Notes under the pieces: model-generated
Told to the model about the DNA's origin: nothing
The model's input: the letters and a program-made list of their open reading frames with translations, nothing else
Database searches by the model: none
Position numbers and translations under genes: made by a program
DNA from: Phormidesmis priestleyi BC1401
GTDB lineage: Bacteria > Cyanobacteriota > Cyanobacteriia > Leptolyngbyales > Leptolyngbyaceae
Length of the DNA stretch: 64,000 nt
NCBI RefSeq assembly: GCF_001650195.1
Contig: NZ_LXYR01000003.1
Location: 124,001-188,000 of the forward strand
Direction: 5' to 3'
In this document: in pieces, positions 1 to 10,196 of the stretch
Layout of the letters: every line of letters starts with the position of its first letter
Position numbering within the stretch: the stretch's first letter is position 1

Positions 1-84
1 AAGCTGTTGGGATTTTCGGTAGGAATGGCGATCGTGGGGTTTATCGTTCTGTCATTTCGTCTTGCCGTTCCCCATATCAGTTGA
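1..84 (+). CDS. C-terminal end of a membrane protein (partial)
   Basis: Frame 1 is open from the window edge to a TGA at 82-84 and gives 27 residues. They are strongly hydrophobic in the middle (a stretch such as GMAIVGFIVLSFRLAV) and end PHIS. This looks like the last membrane helix of an integral membrane protein whose body lies upstream. The family cannot be named from so little sequence. Confidence 0.5.
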   Translation, partial: KLLGFSVGMAIVGFIVLSFRLAVPHIS

Positions 85-91
85 GTTTTTT

Positions 92-126
92 AGACGGGCT
101 GGATTTGTTCCTACCGTCTTTTCGTT
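92..126 (+). terminator. possible rho-independent terminator
   Basis: AGACGG (92-97) can pair with CCGTCT (114-119), followed by a T-rich run. The stem is short and the loop long, so this is weak. It sits just after the partial membrane protein and before the smc promoter region (127-318), which shows no other gene. Confidence 0.3.
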
Positions 127-318
127 TTTAAAGTTGTGGTTCATGCAAGCAGAGAAACCTTCCAAACTGGGTTTTGCTTGTACAATTGCTCAAAATCATT
201 AGATAAATATCTAGAACATTTGTTCTGACTGTGGTATCACTGTAGGAATTGGCTCATTTCCATTCACAACGCTTTTTTCGAGATACGCTAAACACTCACT
301 TTTCGGTCAGAACAGCCT

Positions 319-3300
319 GTGTACGTCAAGCGCGTCGAACTGACTAACTTCAAATCTTTTGGTGGCACGACTCCGATTCCGTTGTTGCCGGGGTTTACTG
401 TGATTTCGGGTCCTAACGGCTCTGGTAAATCTAATTTGCTGGACGCATTGCTGTTTTGCTTGGGCTTGGCAGGGTCTAAAGGAATGCGGGCAGAACGCCT
501 TCCCGATTTGGTCAATCACACTCAAAGCACACGCGGACGATCGACCGTTGAAGCCTCTGTCACCACCACGTTTGATCTCTCTGACGAACTCGATTTGCTG
601 AATACACTGGGCAAACCTGAAGGCAAAGAAGTCGAATTAGAATCTAATCAGAACGGACACGCGAATGGGAATAGCAACGGTGCAGGTAAAACTCCTAACA
701 CCGAATGGAGCGTGACTCGAAAGCTGCGGGTGACACAGCAAGGCACTTACACATCCAATTATTTTATTAATGGCGAATCCTGCACTCTGACTGAGCTACA
801 CGAGCAGTTAAACCGACTTCGGGTGTATCCAGAAGGCTATAACGTCGTGCTGCAAGGAGACGTGACGCGGATCATTTCGATGAACGGACGCGAACGGCGA
901 GAAATCATTGATGAGTTGGCTGGGGTGGCATCGTTCGATCGCAAGATCAACCAAGCCAAAGACAAGCTCGACGCGGTAAAAGAGCGAGAAGACAAATATC
1001 ACATCGTCGAAAAAGAATTAATCGATCAGCGCGATCGTCTCGCCCAAGATCGCATTAAAGCCGAGAAATATCAAAAGCTTCGCGCCGAACTGCAAGCCAA
1101 AGAACAGTGGGAAGTCGTGATTCGCTATCGGCAAGCGGCTCGAAGCGCCGAGCAATTGCAGGCGCAGATTCGGACGGGTGAAACCGAGATCGTCGAGTTG
1201 ACCACGCAAATTGCCGCGATCGCCACCGAAATCGAGACCACTTCCGTCGAATTAGAAAAACTCAACGCTCACGTTCGGTCTTTAGGCGAAGAAGAACAGA
1301 TTGCGATTCAATCCACACTTGCGACTCGCGAGGCAGAACTTCGTCAACTCCAGCGACAGGAAAAAGATCTGCAAGCTGCCAGCCAAAGTTTGGTGGAGAA
1401 CTTGGCACGATCGCAGCAAGACATTCACGAACAAACCCAAACGCTGACCGCCTTAACCCAAGAACAGCAAACGGTAGAGACTCGCGATCTTGCGTCAATG
1501 CGACATCAGCGTGGCGAAGCCAAACAAACTTTAGAAGCCAGTCGCGAAGCCGCCAATGCGTCTGCTGCCAGCGCTGAAGCTTGGGTGCAAGAACAAACCG
1601 ATTTGCGTCGTCGCCTCGATACGTTATTGACCAATCTGGAGCCAAAACGCACCGAGCAAGCCCAACTGCGAGAACGTGCCAGCCAACTCGATCGCCAGAT
1701 TCAAGAACAGACGCGATCGCAGCAAACCTTCCACCACCAACTCGCCGAAAAGCAAGCCGAACAGACTCAATTCGCCACGGCTCTAGAGCAGACCACGACT
1801 CGAATTCAGTCTCTCGCGCAAGCGGTGTCTGCTGCCGAGCAAGAAGCCCAGATTCAGAAAGAGACGCAAACCCGCCTATTGAGTGAGCAGCGAAACAAAC
1901 AGCGCACCTTAGACAAGCTAGAGGCACAATCTCAGGCGATTCAAGAAGCGCAGGGCACTCATGCAACGCAAGTCATTCTCAAAATGGGACTGTCAGGCGT
2001 GCATGGACTCGTCGCCCAACTCGGACGCGTGGAACCTCGCTATCAAACCGCCTTAGAAACGGCTGCTGGAGGTCGATTAGGGCAACTGGTTGTAGACGAT
2101 GACGCGATCGCCGCCGCCGCGATCGAGATTCTCAAACAAAAGCGCGCTGGACGAGCCACGTTTCTGCCGCTCAACAAAATCAGAGCCGGAAGACCTCCCT
2201 CAGCTAGCACCTTGCGATCGATGGGTGGCTGTGTTGACTTTGCCATTAATTTAATCGAGTGCGACGATCGCTATTGGGAAGTCTTTTCCTATGTGTTTGG
2301 TAGCACCGTGGTCTTTCAGGCGATGAGTGACGCGCGACGCTATATCGGGCAATATCGCATCGTGACGCTTGACGGAGAACTGCTTGAGCAGAGCGGAGCC
2401 ATGACGGGCGGCAGTTCTGGCGGTCGATCGCCGATTCGGTTCGGCACGGTGGACGCAGGCGAATCTGCTGAAATTACGGCTTTAAGAGAACGGCTGCGAG
2501 TCATCGACACGATTCTATTTCGGTGTGAAGATGCGTTGACGAAGGCGACGATCGCCCACCAAAAAGCCATGCAGCAACTCACCGAAGCGCGTCAGCAGCA
2601 TCGAGAACTGCAACTCAAATCGGAGCAGATTCAAACCGAAATTCAGCGATTAGAGAATCAACAGTCTCAAGTTGGTCAACAGCTTCAAAAAAGCTCTCAA
2701 GAACTGACCACGGCTCAAACTCGCCTACACATTCTAGAGACTGAGATTCCGGCTCAAGACGCGCAACTAGAGCAACTGCGTCAAACGTTAGCGGATTTGG
2801 AGCAGTCTCAGACTCACAGTGAGTGGCAGCAGATTCAAGTCAGAATCCGATCGCTGGAATCCGATCTCAGTCAAAAAGAATTAGCACTGCGAACGATCGA
2901 GCAACGACTTCTAGAATTAGCCAACCAGCGTCAACGCCTTGAGGAAAAAATTCAGCAAGGTCAGGCGCGAATTCAGGACTATCGCACTCAGCAAACCGGA
3001 CAGCTTCAGGAGCAATCCGCCCTCAGCGCTCAACAGTTGGAGGTCAGCAACCAAATCGCCCAACTGCAATCTGCCCTCGCCGAACTCGAAAAAACTCTGG
3101 GATCAGAGCGACAACAGCGCGATCGCGTCGATCGACAACTGCGAGACTTGCAAAGCCGTCAACAGCAGCTTGACTGGCAGCGCGGCAAAGTTCAAGAAAC
3201 CCAACTCACTCGTCGCACCGAGGTTGCCGTCCTGCAAGAACAACTCACCGCCCAACGAGCCGAACTTCCCGACCCACTGCCAGAGATTCCTGACACGGCT

Positions 3301-3966
3301 ACTCAGGATTTGTCTCAACTTCAGCACGAACTGCGATCGCTGCAAAAACGCCTTCAGGCAATGGAGCCTGTAAATATGCTGGCGTTAGAAGAATACGATC
3401 GCACCCAAGCCCGACTCGAAGAACTGACCGAGAAGCTAGAAACCCTGCAAGAAGAACGCACCGAATTACTTCTGCGGATCGAAAACTTTACGACGCTGCG
3501 GCAACGGGCATTCAAAGAGGCATACGATGTCGTGGACGTTAACTTCCAGTCGATTTTTGCCACGCTCTCGGATGGAGACGGACACCTCCAGCTTGAAGAC
3601 CCCCAAGATCCATTCAACGGCGGCTTAAACTTGGTGGCTCACCCCAAAGGCAAGCCTGTCCAGCGCTTGGCATCCATGTCAGGAGGCGAAAAATCCTTAA
3701 CCGCACTCAGCTTCATCTTTGCCCTTCAGCGCTATCGCCCGTCGCCGTTTTACGCTTTTGACGAGGTTGATATGTTTCTGGATGGGGCAAACGTAGAGCG
3801 ATTAGCTAGAATGATCAAGCAACAGGCACAAGAGGCGCAATTTATTGTCGTCAGCTTGCGTCGTCCGATGATTGAATCTGCTGAAAGAACGATTGGCGTG
3901 ACTCAAGCGCGAGGCGCATATACCCAAGTTCTGGGGATAAAGCTGCCCCAAAGTGCCTCTGTATGA
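319..3966 (+). CDS. smc: chromosome segregation ATPase SMC
   Basis: A 1215-residue SMC protein that would form the condensin core organising and separating the chromosome. Walker A is GPNGSGKS at residues 31-38. Long Gln/Glu-rich coiled coils flank a hinge at roughly 555-665. The C-terminal head carries the signature SGGEK near 1121-1125 and Walker B with DEVD at about 1148-1151. Length is normal for the family. Translation starts at GTG; the residues YVKRVELTNFKSF directly after it are the canonical SMC N-terminus, which fixes this start. An Asn/Gly-rich insert (roughly residues 113-130) interrupts the N-terminal head. No scpA or scpB is adjacent. The next gene on the same strand begins 42 bp downstream. 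Confidence 0.97.
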   Translation: MYVKRVELTNFKSFGGTTPIPLLPGFTVISGPNGSGKSNLLDALLFCLGLAGSKGMRAERLPDLVNHTQSTRGRSTVEASVTTTFDLSDELDLLNTLGKPEGKEVELESNQNGHANGNSNGAGKTPNTEWSVTRKLRVTQQGTYTSNYFINGESCTLTELHEQLNRLRVYPEGYNVVLQGDVTRIISMNGRERREIIDELAGVASFDRKINQAKDKLDAVKEREDKYHIVEKELIDQRDRLAQDRIKAEKYQKLRAELQAKEQWEVVIRYRQAARSAEQLQAQIRTGETEIVELTTQIAAIATEIETTSVELEKLNAHVRSLGEEEQIAIQSTLATREAELRQLQRQEKDLQAASQSLVENLARSQQDIHEQTQTLTALTQEQQTVETRDLASMRHQRGEAKQTLEASREAANASAASAEAWVQEQTDLRRRLDTLLTNLEPKRTEQAQLRERASQLDRQIQEQTRSQQTFHHQLAEKQAEQTQFATALEQTTTRIQSLAQAVSAAEQEAQIQKETQTRLLSEQRNKQRTLDKLEAQSQAIQEAQGTHATQVILKMGLSGVHGLVAQLGRVEPRYQTALETAAGGRLGQLVVDDDAIAAAAIEILKQKRAGRATFLPLNKIRAGRPPSASTLRSMGGCVDFAINLIECDDRYWEVFSYVFGSTVVFQAMSDARRYIGQYRIVTLDGELLEQSGAMTGGSSGGRSPIRFGTVDAGESAEITALRERLRVIDTILFRCEDALTKATIAHQKAMQQLTEARQQHRELQLKSEQIQTEIQRLENQQSQVGQQLQKSSQELTTAQTRLHILETEIPAQDAQLEQLRQTLADLEQSQTHSEWQQIQVRIRSLESDLSQKELALRTIEQRLLELANQRQRLEEKIQQGQARIQDYRTQQTGQLQEQSALSAQQLEVSNQIAQLQSALAELEKTLGSERQQRDRVDRQLRDLQSRQQQLDWQRGKVQETQLTRRTEVAVLQEQLTAQRAELPDPLPEIPDTATQDLSQLQHELRSLQKRLQAMEPVNMLALEEYDRTQARLEELTEKLETLQEERTELLLRIENFTTLRQRAFKEAYDVVDVNFQSIFATLSDGDGHLQLEDPQDPFNGGLNLVAHPKGKPVQRLASMSGGEKSLTALSFIFALQRYRPSPFYAFDEVDMFLDGANVERLARMIKQQAQEAQFIVVSLRRPMIESAERTIGVTQARGAYTQVLGIKLPQSASV

Positions 3967-4008
3967 TTTGATATTTACAGCATTTGCACGAATAGGATTC
4001 GGGACCCA

Positions 4009-4998
4009 ATGACAGAAGAATTTCGCCAACGCTCCGATCTCCTTGGAACACAGGTCATCACTCGCACTACAGGCAAACGGCTTGGAGTGATCAGTCAACT
4101 GTGGGTCGATGTCGATCGTCAAGAAGTCGTAGCTCTGAGCATCCGCCCGAATCTCTTTTACGGCACTCCTCAACCGATGATGCTGTCGAGCATTCGGCAA
4201 GTCGGCGATGTGATCTTAGTCGATGACGAAAACGCACTCGAAGATGTCGATCTCGACCGCTACAGCAGCTTGATTAACAGCGAAGTGATCACCGAAACAG
4301 GCGAATTGCTCGGCAAAGTTCGCGGGTTTCGTCTCAACATCGATAGCGGCAAAGTCGATACGCTGACCATTGCCTCGATCGGGCTACCCCTGATCCCCGA
4401 TCAAATTGTCAGCACTTATGAGCTTCCGATCGACGAGATTGTCAGCAGTGGACCCGATCGTCTGATCGTCTATGAAGGGGCTGAAGAGCGAATGAGCCAA
4501 GTCAGCGTCGGCATTCTAGAGCGTCTTGGCATCGGCAAACCACCGTGGGAGCGCGACGAGTCAGAACAATATCTCGCCCCGATTCGCACCGAAAACCAAT
4601 TGCCCTCTGGCGTTCGGACTCCGATTCAAACCCAAGTGCGTCAGCCCGTCGAAGAAACCTGGAATGAAGACAATTGGGATGAGCCAGAACCCTTGCCGTT
4701 GCGCCAAGAGGTTCCTCGTCGCAAAGCCGAAATGTATTATGCAGAGGAAGAGGAAGACAACTGGAGTGCGGCGACCTCACGCGATAGCTACGACGAGGAA
4801 GAATATGACGAAGACTATGACGACGAAGATGATTATGTGACCGAGGCTGAGTTTGAAGAGGTGAGAGAACCCGAAGTTAAATTCGACGACCCGGGAGAAG
4901 ATCCCTGGAAAGACGAAGACGCGGAGCCTTACACACCTCAAGAACTCAAGATTCCTGAGAAGGTCAAGCAGCCTGAGTATGAGGAAGAAGGCTACTAA
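4009..4998 (+). CDS. PRC-barrel domain protein with acidic tail
   Basis: A 329-residue protein with two PRC-barrel-like segments: about residues 5-75 (RSDLLGTQVITRTTGKRLG onward) and about 85-160 (NSEVITETGELLGKVRGF onward). PRC barrels are small beta-barrels found in RimM and in photosynthetic reaction-centre H subunits. From about residue 180 the chain becomes low-complexity and very acidic, with runs of Glu, Asp and Tyr at 240-280, and is probably disordered. It starts 42 bp after smc on the same strand, so co-transcription is likely. The molecular role is not known to me; binding to a partner protein or membrane-associated complex is a guess. Confidence 0.8.
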   Translation: MTEEFRQRSDLLGTQVITRTTGKRLGVISQLWVDVDRQEVVALSIRPNLFYGTPQPMMLSSIRQVGDVILVDDENALEDVDLDRYSSLINSEVITETGELLGKVRGFRLNIDSGKVDTLTIASIGLPLIPDQIVSTYELPIDEIVSSGPDRLIVYEGAEERMSQVSVGILERLGIGKPPWERDESEQYLAPIRTENQLPSGVRTPIQTQVRQPVEETWNEDNWDEPEPLPLRQEVPRRKAEMYYAEEEEDNWSAATSRDSYDEEEYDEDYDDEDDYVTEAEFEEVREPEVKFDDPGEDPWKDEDAEPYTPQELKIPEKVKQPEYEEEGY

Positions 4999-5020
4999 CC
5001 TTTTCTAGGGGAAGATTCTT

Positions 5021-5059
5021 TAAGTGAGGAGATTTTTCTAGAAAAAGTCTCCTCACTTA
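5021..5059. terminator. bidirectional terminator between convergent genes
   Basis: TAAGTGAGGAGA (5021-5032) pairs perfectly with TCTCCTCACTTA (5048-5059). The loop is itself partly self-complementary. It lies between the PRC-barrel gene (+) and the small secreted protein gene (-), and T-rich sequence follows on the plus side. The stop codon of the minus-strand gene lies inside the stem. Confidence 0.75.
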
Positions 5060-5398
5060 GTATTTGTTTTGTTTGAAAATAAAAATTTCTCCCTCGTTTG
5101 TAGCAATAACGACGTTACCGCCTGAGATCGCCGCCTGAGAAGGGACGCGATTTGCCTCAACCTTTCCATCTGTGCCAATGTAGATGGCTACTTCGGCTCG
5201 GTTGGGAAACGTGACAATGAATCTAGCGCCGCCTCGCGCACTCAAAGTTCCAAAGTTGATCTTGCAAGTGGTGGCAGCGCGTAGGGTGCCACTTTTGTCA
5301 AAATATTTACAAGGTGATGTGTAGTTAACGGTGGTGCTCGCCTGAGCGATCGCCGGAAAAGCTAGCACGATGATGAACGCAGATAGTTTTTTTAACAT
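5057..5398 (-). CDS. small secreted protein, unknown function
   Basis: 113 residues. The N-terminus (MLKKLSAFIIVLAFPAIAQA) is a clear Sec signal peptide with an AQA cleavage motif, so the mature protein of about 93 residues should be in the periplasm or outside the cell. Two cysteines (in SPCKYF and TTCKIN) could form a disulfide. The mature part is rich in beta-prone residues. I do not recognise the family. It starts 9 bp after the surE stop, so the two are probably co-transcribed, but no functional link is evident. Its stop codon is embedded in the terminator stem shared with the convergent PRC-barrel gene. Confidence 0.7.
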   Translation of the reverse strand: MLKKLSAFIIVLAFPAIAQASTTVNYTSPCKYFDKSGTLRAATTCKINFGTLSARGGARFIVTFPNRAEVAIYIGTDGKVEANRVPSQAAISGGNVVIATNEGEIFIFKQNKY

Positions 5399-5407
5399 TC
5401 ACGAAAC

Positions 5408-6082
5408 CTAAAGTTGAAGTTGGGTGATGGCAATCCCACCCGATAAACAAACGTCCACATCTGAGCCGGGATCGCGTCTACGTTTAGTATATTCTCCGCA
5501 GTAGTAAAAGTCGTTGCCCTCAAGCCGAAAATCACACGGAAGCGGCTGAGTGCAAGGCGTGCAAAAGACGATCGCCGGACTCATTCCCATTTCTAAATAA
5601 GGCAAGTTGACGTTCCAGAATGTCCCCGGTTGGTAGGGTTGCTGATGCAATTCTGCTAAGACTTTTGCTGTCCAAAAGGCGGATAGATCCCAGTCGATCG
5701 GGTTCTTTCCCTTCTTATATTGAGAGATCGCGACTCCAGGAATTCTGTGAAACGCAGCTTCTCTGACCGCAGCAACCGTTCCAGAAATGTAGACATCTGC
5801 GCCCATATTGCCGCCTGCATTAATCCCAGACAGCACAAAACTCGCATCAGGGCAGAGATGATTTAGGGCAATGCGGACACAATCAGCAGGAGTTCCAGCG
5901 ATCGAGAACTCAATCCCCGATCGTGACTCTAACTGAATCGGTTTTGTTGTTGTCACCTGATGCCCACAGCCAGACTGATGATCGCGAGGTGCCACGATCG
6001 TTCCCTCACCTTTCACCGCTTTCAGCAGCGCCCGGATACCCGGAGCATCAATTCCATCATCATTTGTCAAAATTAAAGTCAT
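5408..6082 (-). CDS. surE: 5'/3'-nucleotidase SurE
   Basis: SurE is a metal-dependent phosphatase removing phosphate from nucleoside monophosphates. The start at 6082 gives MTLILTNDDGIDAPG, the exact SurE N-terminus with the metal-binding Asp8-Asp9 pair; an upstream in-frame start would add seven residues of no family character. Other signature parts are the RDHQSGCGH loop with the metal-ligand serine and the SGINAGGNMG motif. At about 224 residues it is slightly short compared with many SurE proteins (around 250) but appears complete. It is followed by the small secreted protein 9 bp downstream and diverges from the CHRD gene. Confidence 0.93.
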   Translation of the reverse strand: MTLILTNDDGIDAPGIRALLKAVKGEGTIVAPRDHQSGCGHQVTTTKPIQLESRSGIEFSIAGTPADCVRIALNHLCPDASFVLSGINAGGNMGADVYISGTVAAVREAAFHRIPGVAISQYKKGKNPIDWDLSAFWTAKVLAELHQQPYQPGTFWNVNLPYLEMGMSPAIVFCTPCTQPLPCDFRLEGNDFYYCGEYTKRRRDPGSDVDVCLSGGIAITQLQL

Positions 6083-6245
6083 ATTCACCAATACTCCGAA
6101 CATCTCCTTCGAGTCAGTGGTTAAAATCTACACCTGCTTAAACTTTGCCTGTATTGACAATGCAGTGCTGAGAAATGAATCCAGAAGTCTTTTGCACTCG
6201 TATAGATTGACGTAGACATAAATCGCTGAAATTAGGAGAACAATC

Positions 6246-6701
6246 ATGCGCGTTGCTTACTTCGGACTTGCATCCATCTTAGGAGTAGTTGGGGCACTGA
6301 GCTTCAGCAGTTCCTCAGGTGCAAATCATCCTCCTTTATTCGCGGTTCTTTCGGGCGGAAATGAGGTAGATATGAAAGGCATGGCGGCTAAAGGTGATCC
6401 AGATGCTTACGGTTCAGCCACTATTATTCTGAATCCGACTAAAAACACCCTTTGCTTTGCCCTAACGGTCGACAATATCGATGCTCCTACTGCTGCTCAC
6501 ATTCATAAAGGAACTGCGGGTATGAACGGACCTGTGGTCGTTCCGCTCACGGCTCCTAAAATGTCTCCTGGAGCTTCTAGCGGCTGTGTCACGATCGAGC
6601 CTGCGTTACTCAAGGACATTCAGGACAAGTCAACAGGCTATTATGTCAACCTACATAATCCTATGTTCAAGGATGGGGCGCTTCGAGGTCAGCTTCATTA
6701 A
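6246..6701 (+). CDS. secreted CHRD domain protein
   Basis: 151 residues. The N-terminus (MRVAYFGLASILGVVGALSFSSSSGA) is a signal peptide. The mature part matches the CHRD domain: an early LSGGNEVD segment, a YGSATIILN strand and the hallmark AHIHKGTAGMNGPVVVPL. CHRD domains occur in chordin and in many bacterial extracytoplasmic proteins of unclear role, where they are thought to bind partners rather than catalyse. The start is supported by AGGAGAA about 7 nt upstream of the ATG. A hairpin terminator follows. It stands alone between divergent surE and convergent thiC. Confidence 0.85.
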   Translation: MRVAYFGLASILGVVGALSFSSSSGANHPPLFAVLSGGNEVDMKGMAAKGDPDAYGSATIILNPTKNTLCFALTVDNIDAPTAAHIHKGTAGMNGPVVVPLTAPKMSPGASSGCVTIEPALLKDIQDKSTGYYVNLHNPMFKDGALRGQLH

Positions 6702-6757
6702 GGCGCTCTGACTGATTTGTGCATGATCAACATCATCAGAGCGATCGTTCGCAAAAA

Positions 6758-6786
6758 AATCCCGCTCTTTATCTAAGAGCGGGATT
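6758..6786. terminator. bidirectional terminator (CHRD gene / thiC)
   Basis: AATCCCGCTCTT (6758-6769) pairs with AAGAGCGGGATT (6775-6786) with a 5-nt loop, flanked by A-runs on the left and T/A-rich sequence on the right. It serves both convergent genes, ending 24 bp before the thiC stop. Confidence 0.85.
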
Positions 6787-6809
6787 CTAAAAAATTGGCT
6801 ATTTCTGAT

Positions 6810-8282
<1,473 letters not shown>

Positions 8283-8283
8283 C

Positions 8284-8948
8284 GCTGATTCTACCATCCT
8301 CAGTTTGTGCTGAGGCGCAGAGTCTAAAATTCAACGGTGCGGCGCTGTCTATGCTGAGGCGATCAAAGGGGCAGGAGGGATAGTTGAGAAAGATCAGGAA
8401 ATCTTCAGAAAAAAGTCTCGCTGCCCCCTTACAATCAATTTGCAAAATCTGTAAACTTTCTGTGAGACTAATGATTCGAGCTAAATATTTCGTAAACAAA
8501 GTAAAGATATTTTGTGTACAAAAAAGAACAATTATTCAGAACTGCGATCGATTCTTGCTTTTGACTCTTCGTTAGGTAGTCTAGAACACGATCGCTCTCC
8601 CTCAAATCGCCTCAGTGTTTGAGAGCTAACCGTCTTGCTTCATCGTCGTAGAGTGATATAAGAGTGTTTGATCGCGCTCTTTAAAAGCAGGTTGTAAAAC
8701 TGCGATCGCGTTTCTCTTTTTTAAGTATTTTTACTTGCCTAATCCCAGCGGATTTTCGTACTACATATACAACAAGTGTAGTCATTCTCACGTGTCAAGG
8801 TGAAATGACCGCCTTGGCAAACGGCAAATTTTCTAGTAAACCTGATTTAGCTGCCTGTCTGCGCAAGTCTTTCTAAAATTACCCGATCGCCAATCAAATT
8901 TGAAATCAAGGCTTCCAAATCTAGTTTGACGTTTAGTAGGAGGTTTAT
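8284..8948. other. long intergenic region, promoters only
   Basis: 665 bp between the divergent thiC leader and the first GT4 gene. Short open frames here lack ribosome sites and family resemblance. The region is AT-rich around 8470-8550 and has scattered CGATCG sites. It should hold the thiC promoter (near 8290-8340) and a promoter for the glycosyltransferase, but I cannot place -35/-10 boxes with confidence. Confidence 0.5.
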
Positions 8949-10034
8949 ATGCGGATTGCTCAAGTAGCCCCTCTGTGGGAAAGAGTTCCTCCCCCAGCTT
9001 ATGGCGGCATTGAACTGGTTGTCAGCTTGTTGACCGATGAACTGGTGCGACGCGGGCATGAGGTGACGCTGTTTGCCTCTGGTGACTCGCTGAGTTTAGC
9101 GACTCTCGAATCGGTTCATAGTCGTGCTCTCAGGCAAGACCCCACTGTGAAGGAGTATTCGATTTATGAAATGCTTCAACTCAGCCAGGTTTACGATCAG
9201 GCTCAAGACTTTGATATCATACATTCCCACATGGGCTGTGCGGCGTTGCCCTACGCAAAATTCGTCAAAACGCCGACGATTCATACGCTACATGGCGTAT
9301 TTACTTCCGACAACGAAAAGATGTTTCGTCGATCGCGTCAACAGTCTTTTGTAAGCATTTCAAACGCGCAGAGAGACCCAAAACTTGAATTAAACTGCGT
9401 CTCTACGGTTTATAACGGCATTGATGTCGATAGCTACAAGTTTTACGCCCAGCCGAGTGAGCCGCCTTATTTGGCATTTTTGGGTCGGCTGTCGCCCGAA
9501 AAAGGTCCTCATTTAGCGATCGAGATTGCCAAGCGTACGGGCTGGAACCTGAAAATGGCGGGAAAAATTGATAGTGTCGATCGTGAATTTTACGAGCAAA
9601 AACTCGCGCCTCACATTGACGGTGAGCAAATCCAATATTTGGGCGAGGCGAACCACGTCCAGAAAAATACGCTGATGGGCAGTGCAGTCGCGACTCTATT
9701 CCCGATCACCTGGCGAGAACCGTTTGGGCTGGTGATGGTGGAGTCAATGGCAGCCGGAACGCCCGTGATTGGAATGCGGCTTGGCTCGGCTCCTGAAGTG
9801 ATTGCTCATGGCAAGACGGGTTTTTTATGTGACACCGTAGATGAGTGTATTGCGGCGCTGAGTCGCATTCATGAAATCGATCGAGCTACCTGTCGCCAGC
9901 ACGTCATCAACGAGTTTAGCGCCCAGGAAATGACGGATGGATATGAAGCTGCATATCTCCAGATTTTGACGGGAAAAGTGACGAGTAAAAACGGTCGTGT
10001 GCCTATGTTAACCGCTAATAGCAACATTAACTAA
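8949..10034 (+). CDS. family 4 glycosyltransferase
   Basis: 361 residues with the two-domain GT-B fold of GT4 enzymes. The N-terminal part begins MRIAQVAPLWERVPPPAYGG with the glycine-rich acceptor loop. The C-terminal part has the FLGRLSPEKGPHLAI nucleotide-sugar region and the E-x7-E motif in EPFGLVMVE at about residues 258-266. Such enzymes transfer a sugar from a nucleotide-sugar donor with retention; the acceptor cannot be told. The ATG is preceded by TAGGAGG at an ideal distance. A hairpin terminator follows immediately, so the second GT4 gene probably has its own promoter. Confidence 0.88.
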   Translation: MRIAQVAPLWERVPPPAYGGIELVVSLLTDELVRRGHEVTLFASGDSLSLATLESVHSRALRQDPTVKEYSIYEMLQLSQVYDQAQDFDIIHSHMGCAALPYAKFVKTPTIHTLHGVFTSDNEKMFRRSRQQSFVSISNAQRDPKLELNCVSTVYNGIDVDSYKFYAQPSEPPYLAFLGRLSPEKGPHLAIEIAKRTGWNLKMAGKIDSVDREFYEQKLAPHIDGEQIQYLGEANHVQKNTLMGSAVATLFPITWREPFGLVMVESMAAGTPVIGMRLGSAPEVIAHGKTGFLCDTVDECIAALSRIHEIDRATCRQHVINEFSAQEMTDGYEAAYLQILTGKVTSKNGRVPMLTANSNIN

Positions 10035-10059
10035 GTGGATCAAACGGTTCACTTTTTTT
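10034..10059 (+). terminator. rho-independent terminator after GT4 gene
   Basis: AGTGGATC (10034-10041) pairs, with two wobbles, with GGTTCACT (10046-10053) and runs into seven T residues. It overlaps the stop codon region of the upstream glycosyltransferase. Confidence 0.65.
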
Positions 10060-10196
10060 GTACCTGTTGATGAGTCGGCGATCGTGAGTTTGCAGTTGTT
10101 GTGGTGGTTAGTCGCCTGTTTTGAATAGTCCGTTTTCGATGAGTGAATTTGTCACTGGTCGATCGTGGCTAACCACTGGTCTATAAGGTGAAAATC

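Noticed and set aside
1262-1966. Long antisense frame (234 codons) inside smc
   Set aside because: A shadow of the SMC coiled coil caused by GC-rich codon use; no domain or signal, and smc is certain.
8384-8575. 63-codon frame upstream of the GT4 gene
   Set aside because: No ribosome site, biased composition, no domain; the region looks like a promoter.
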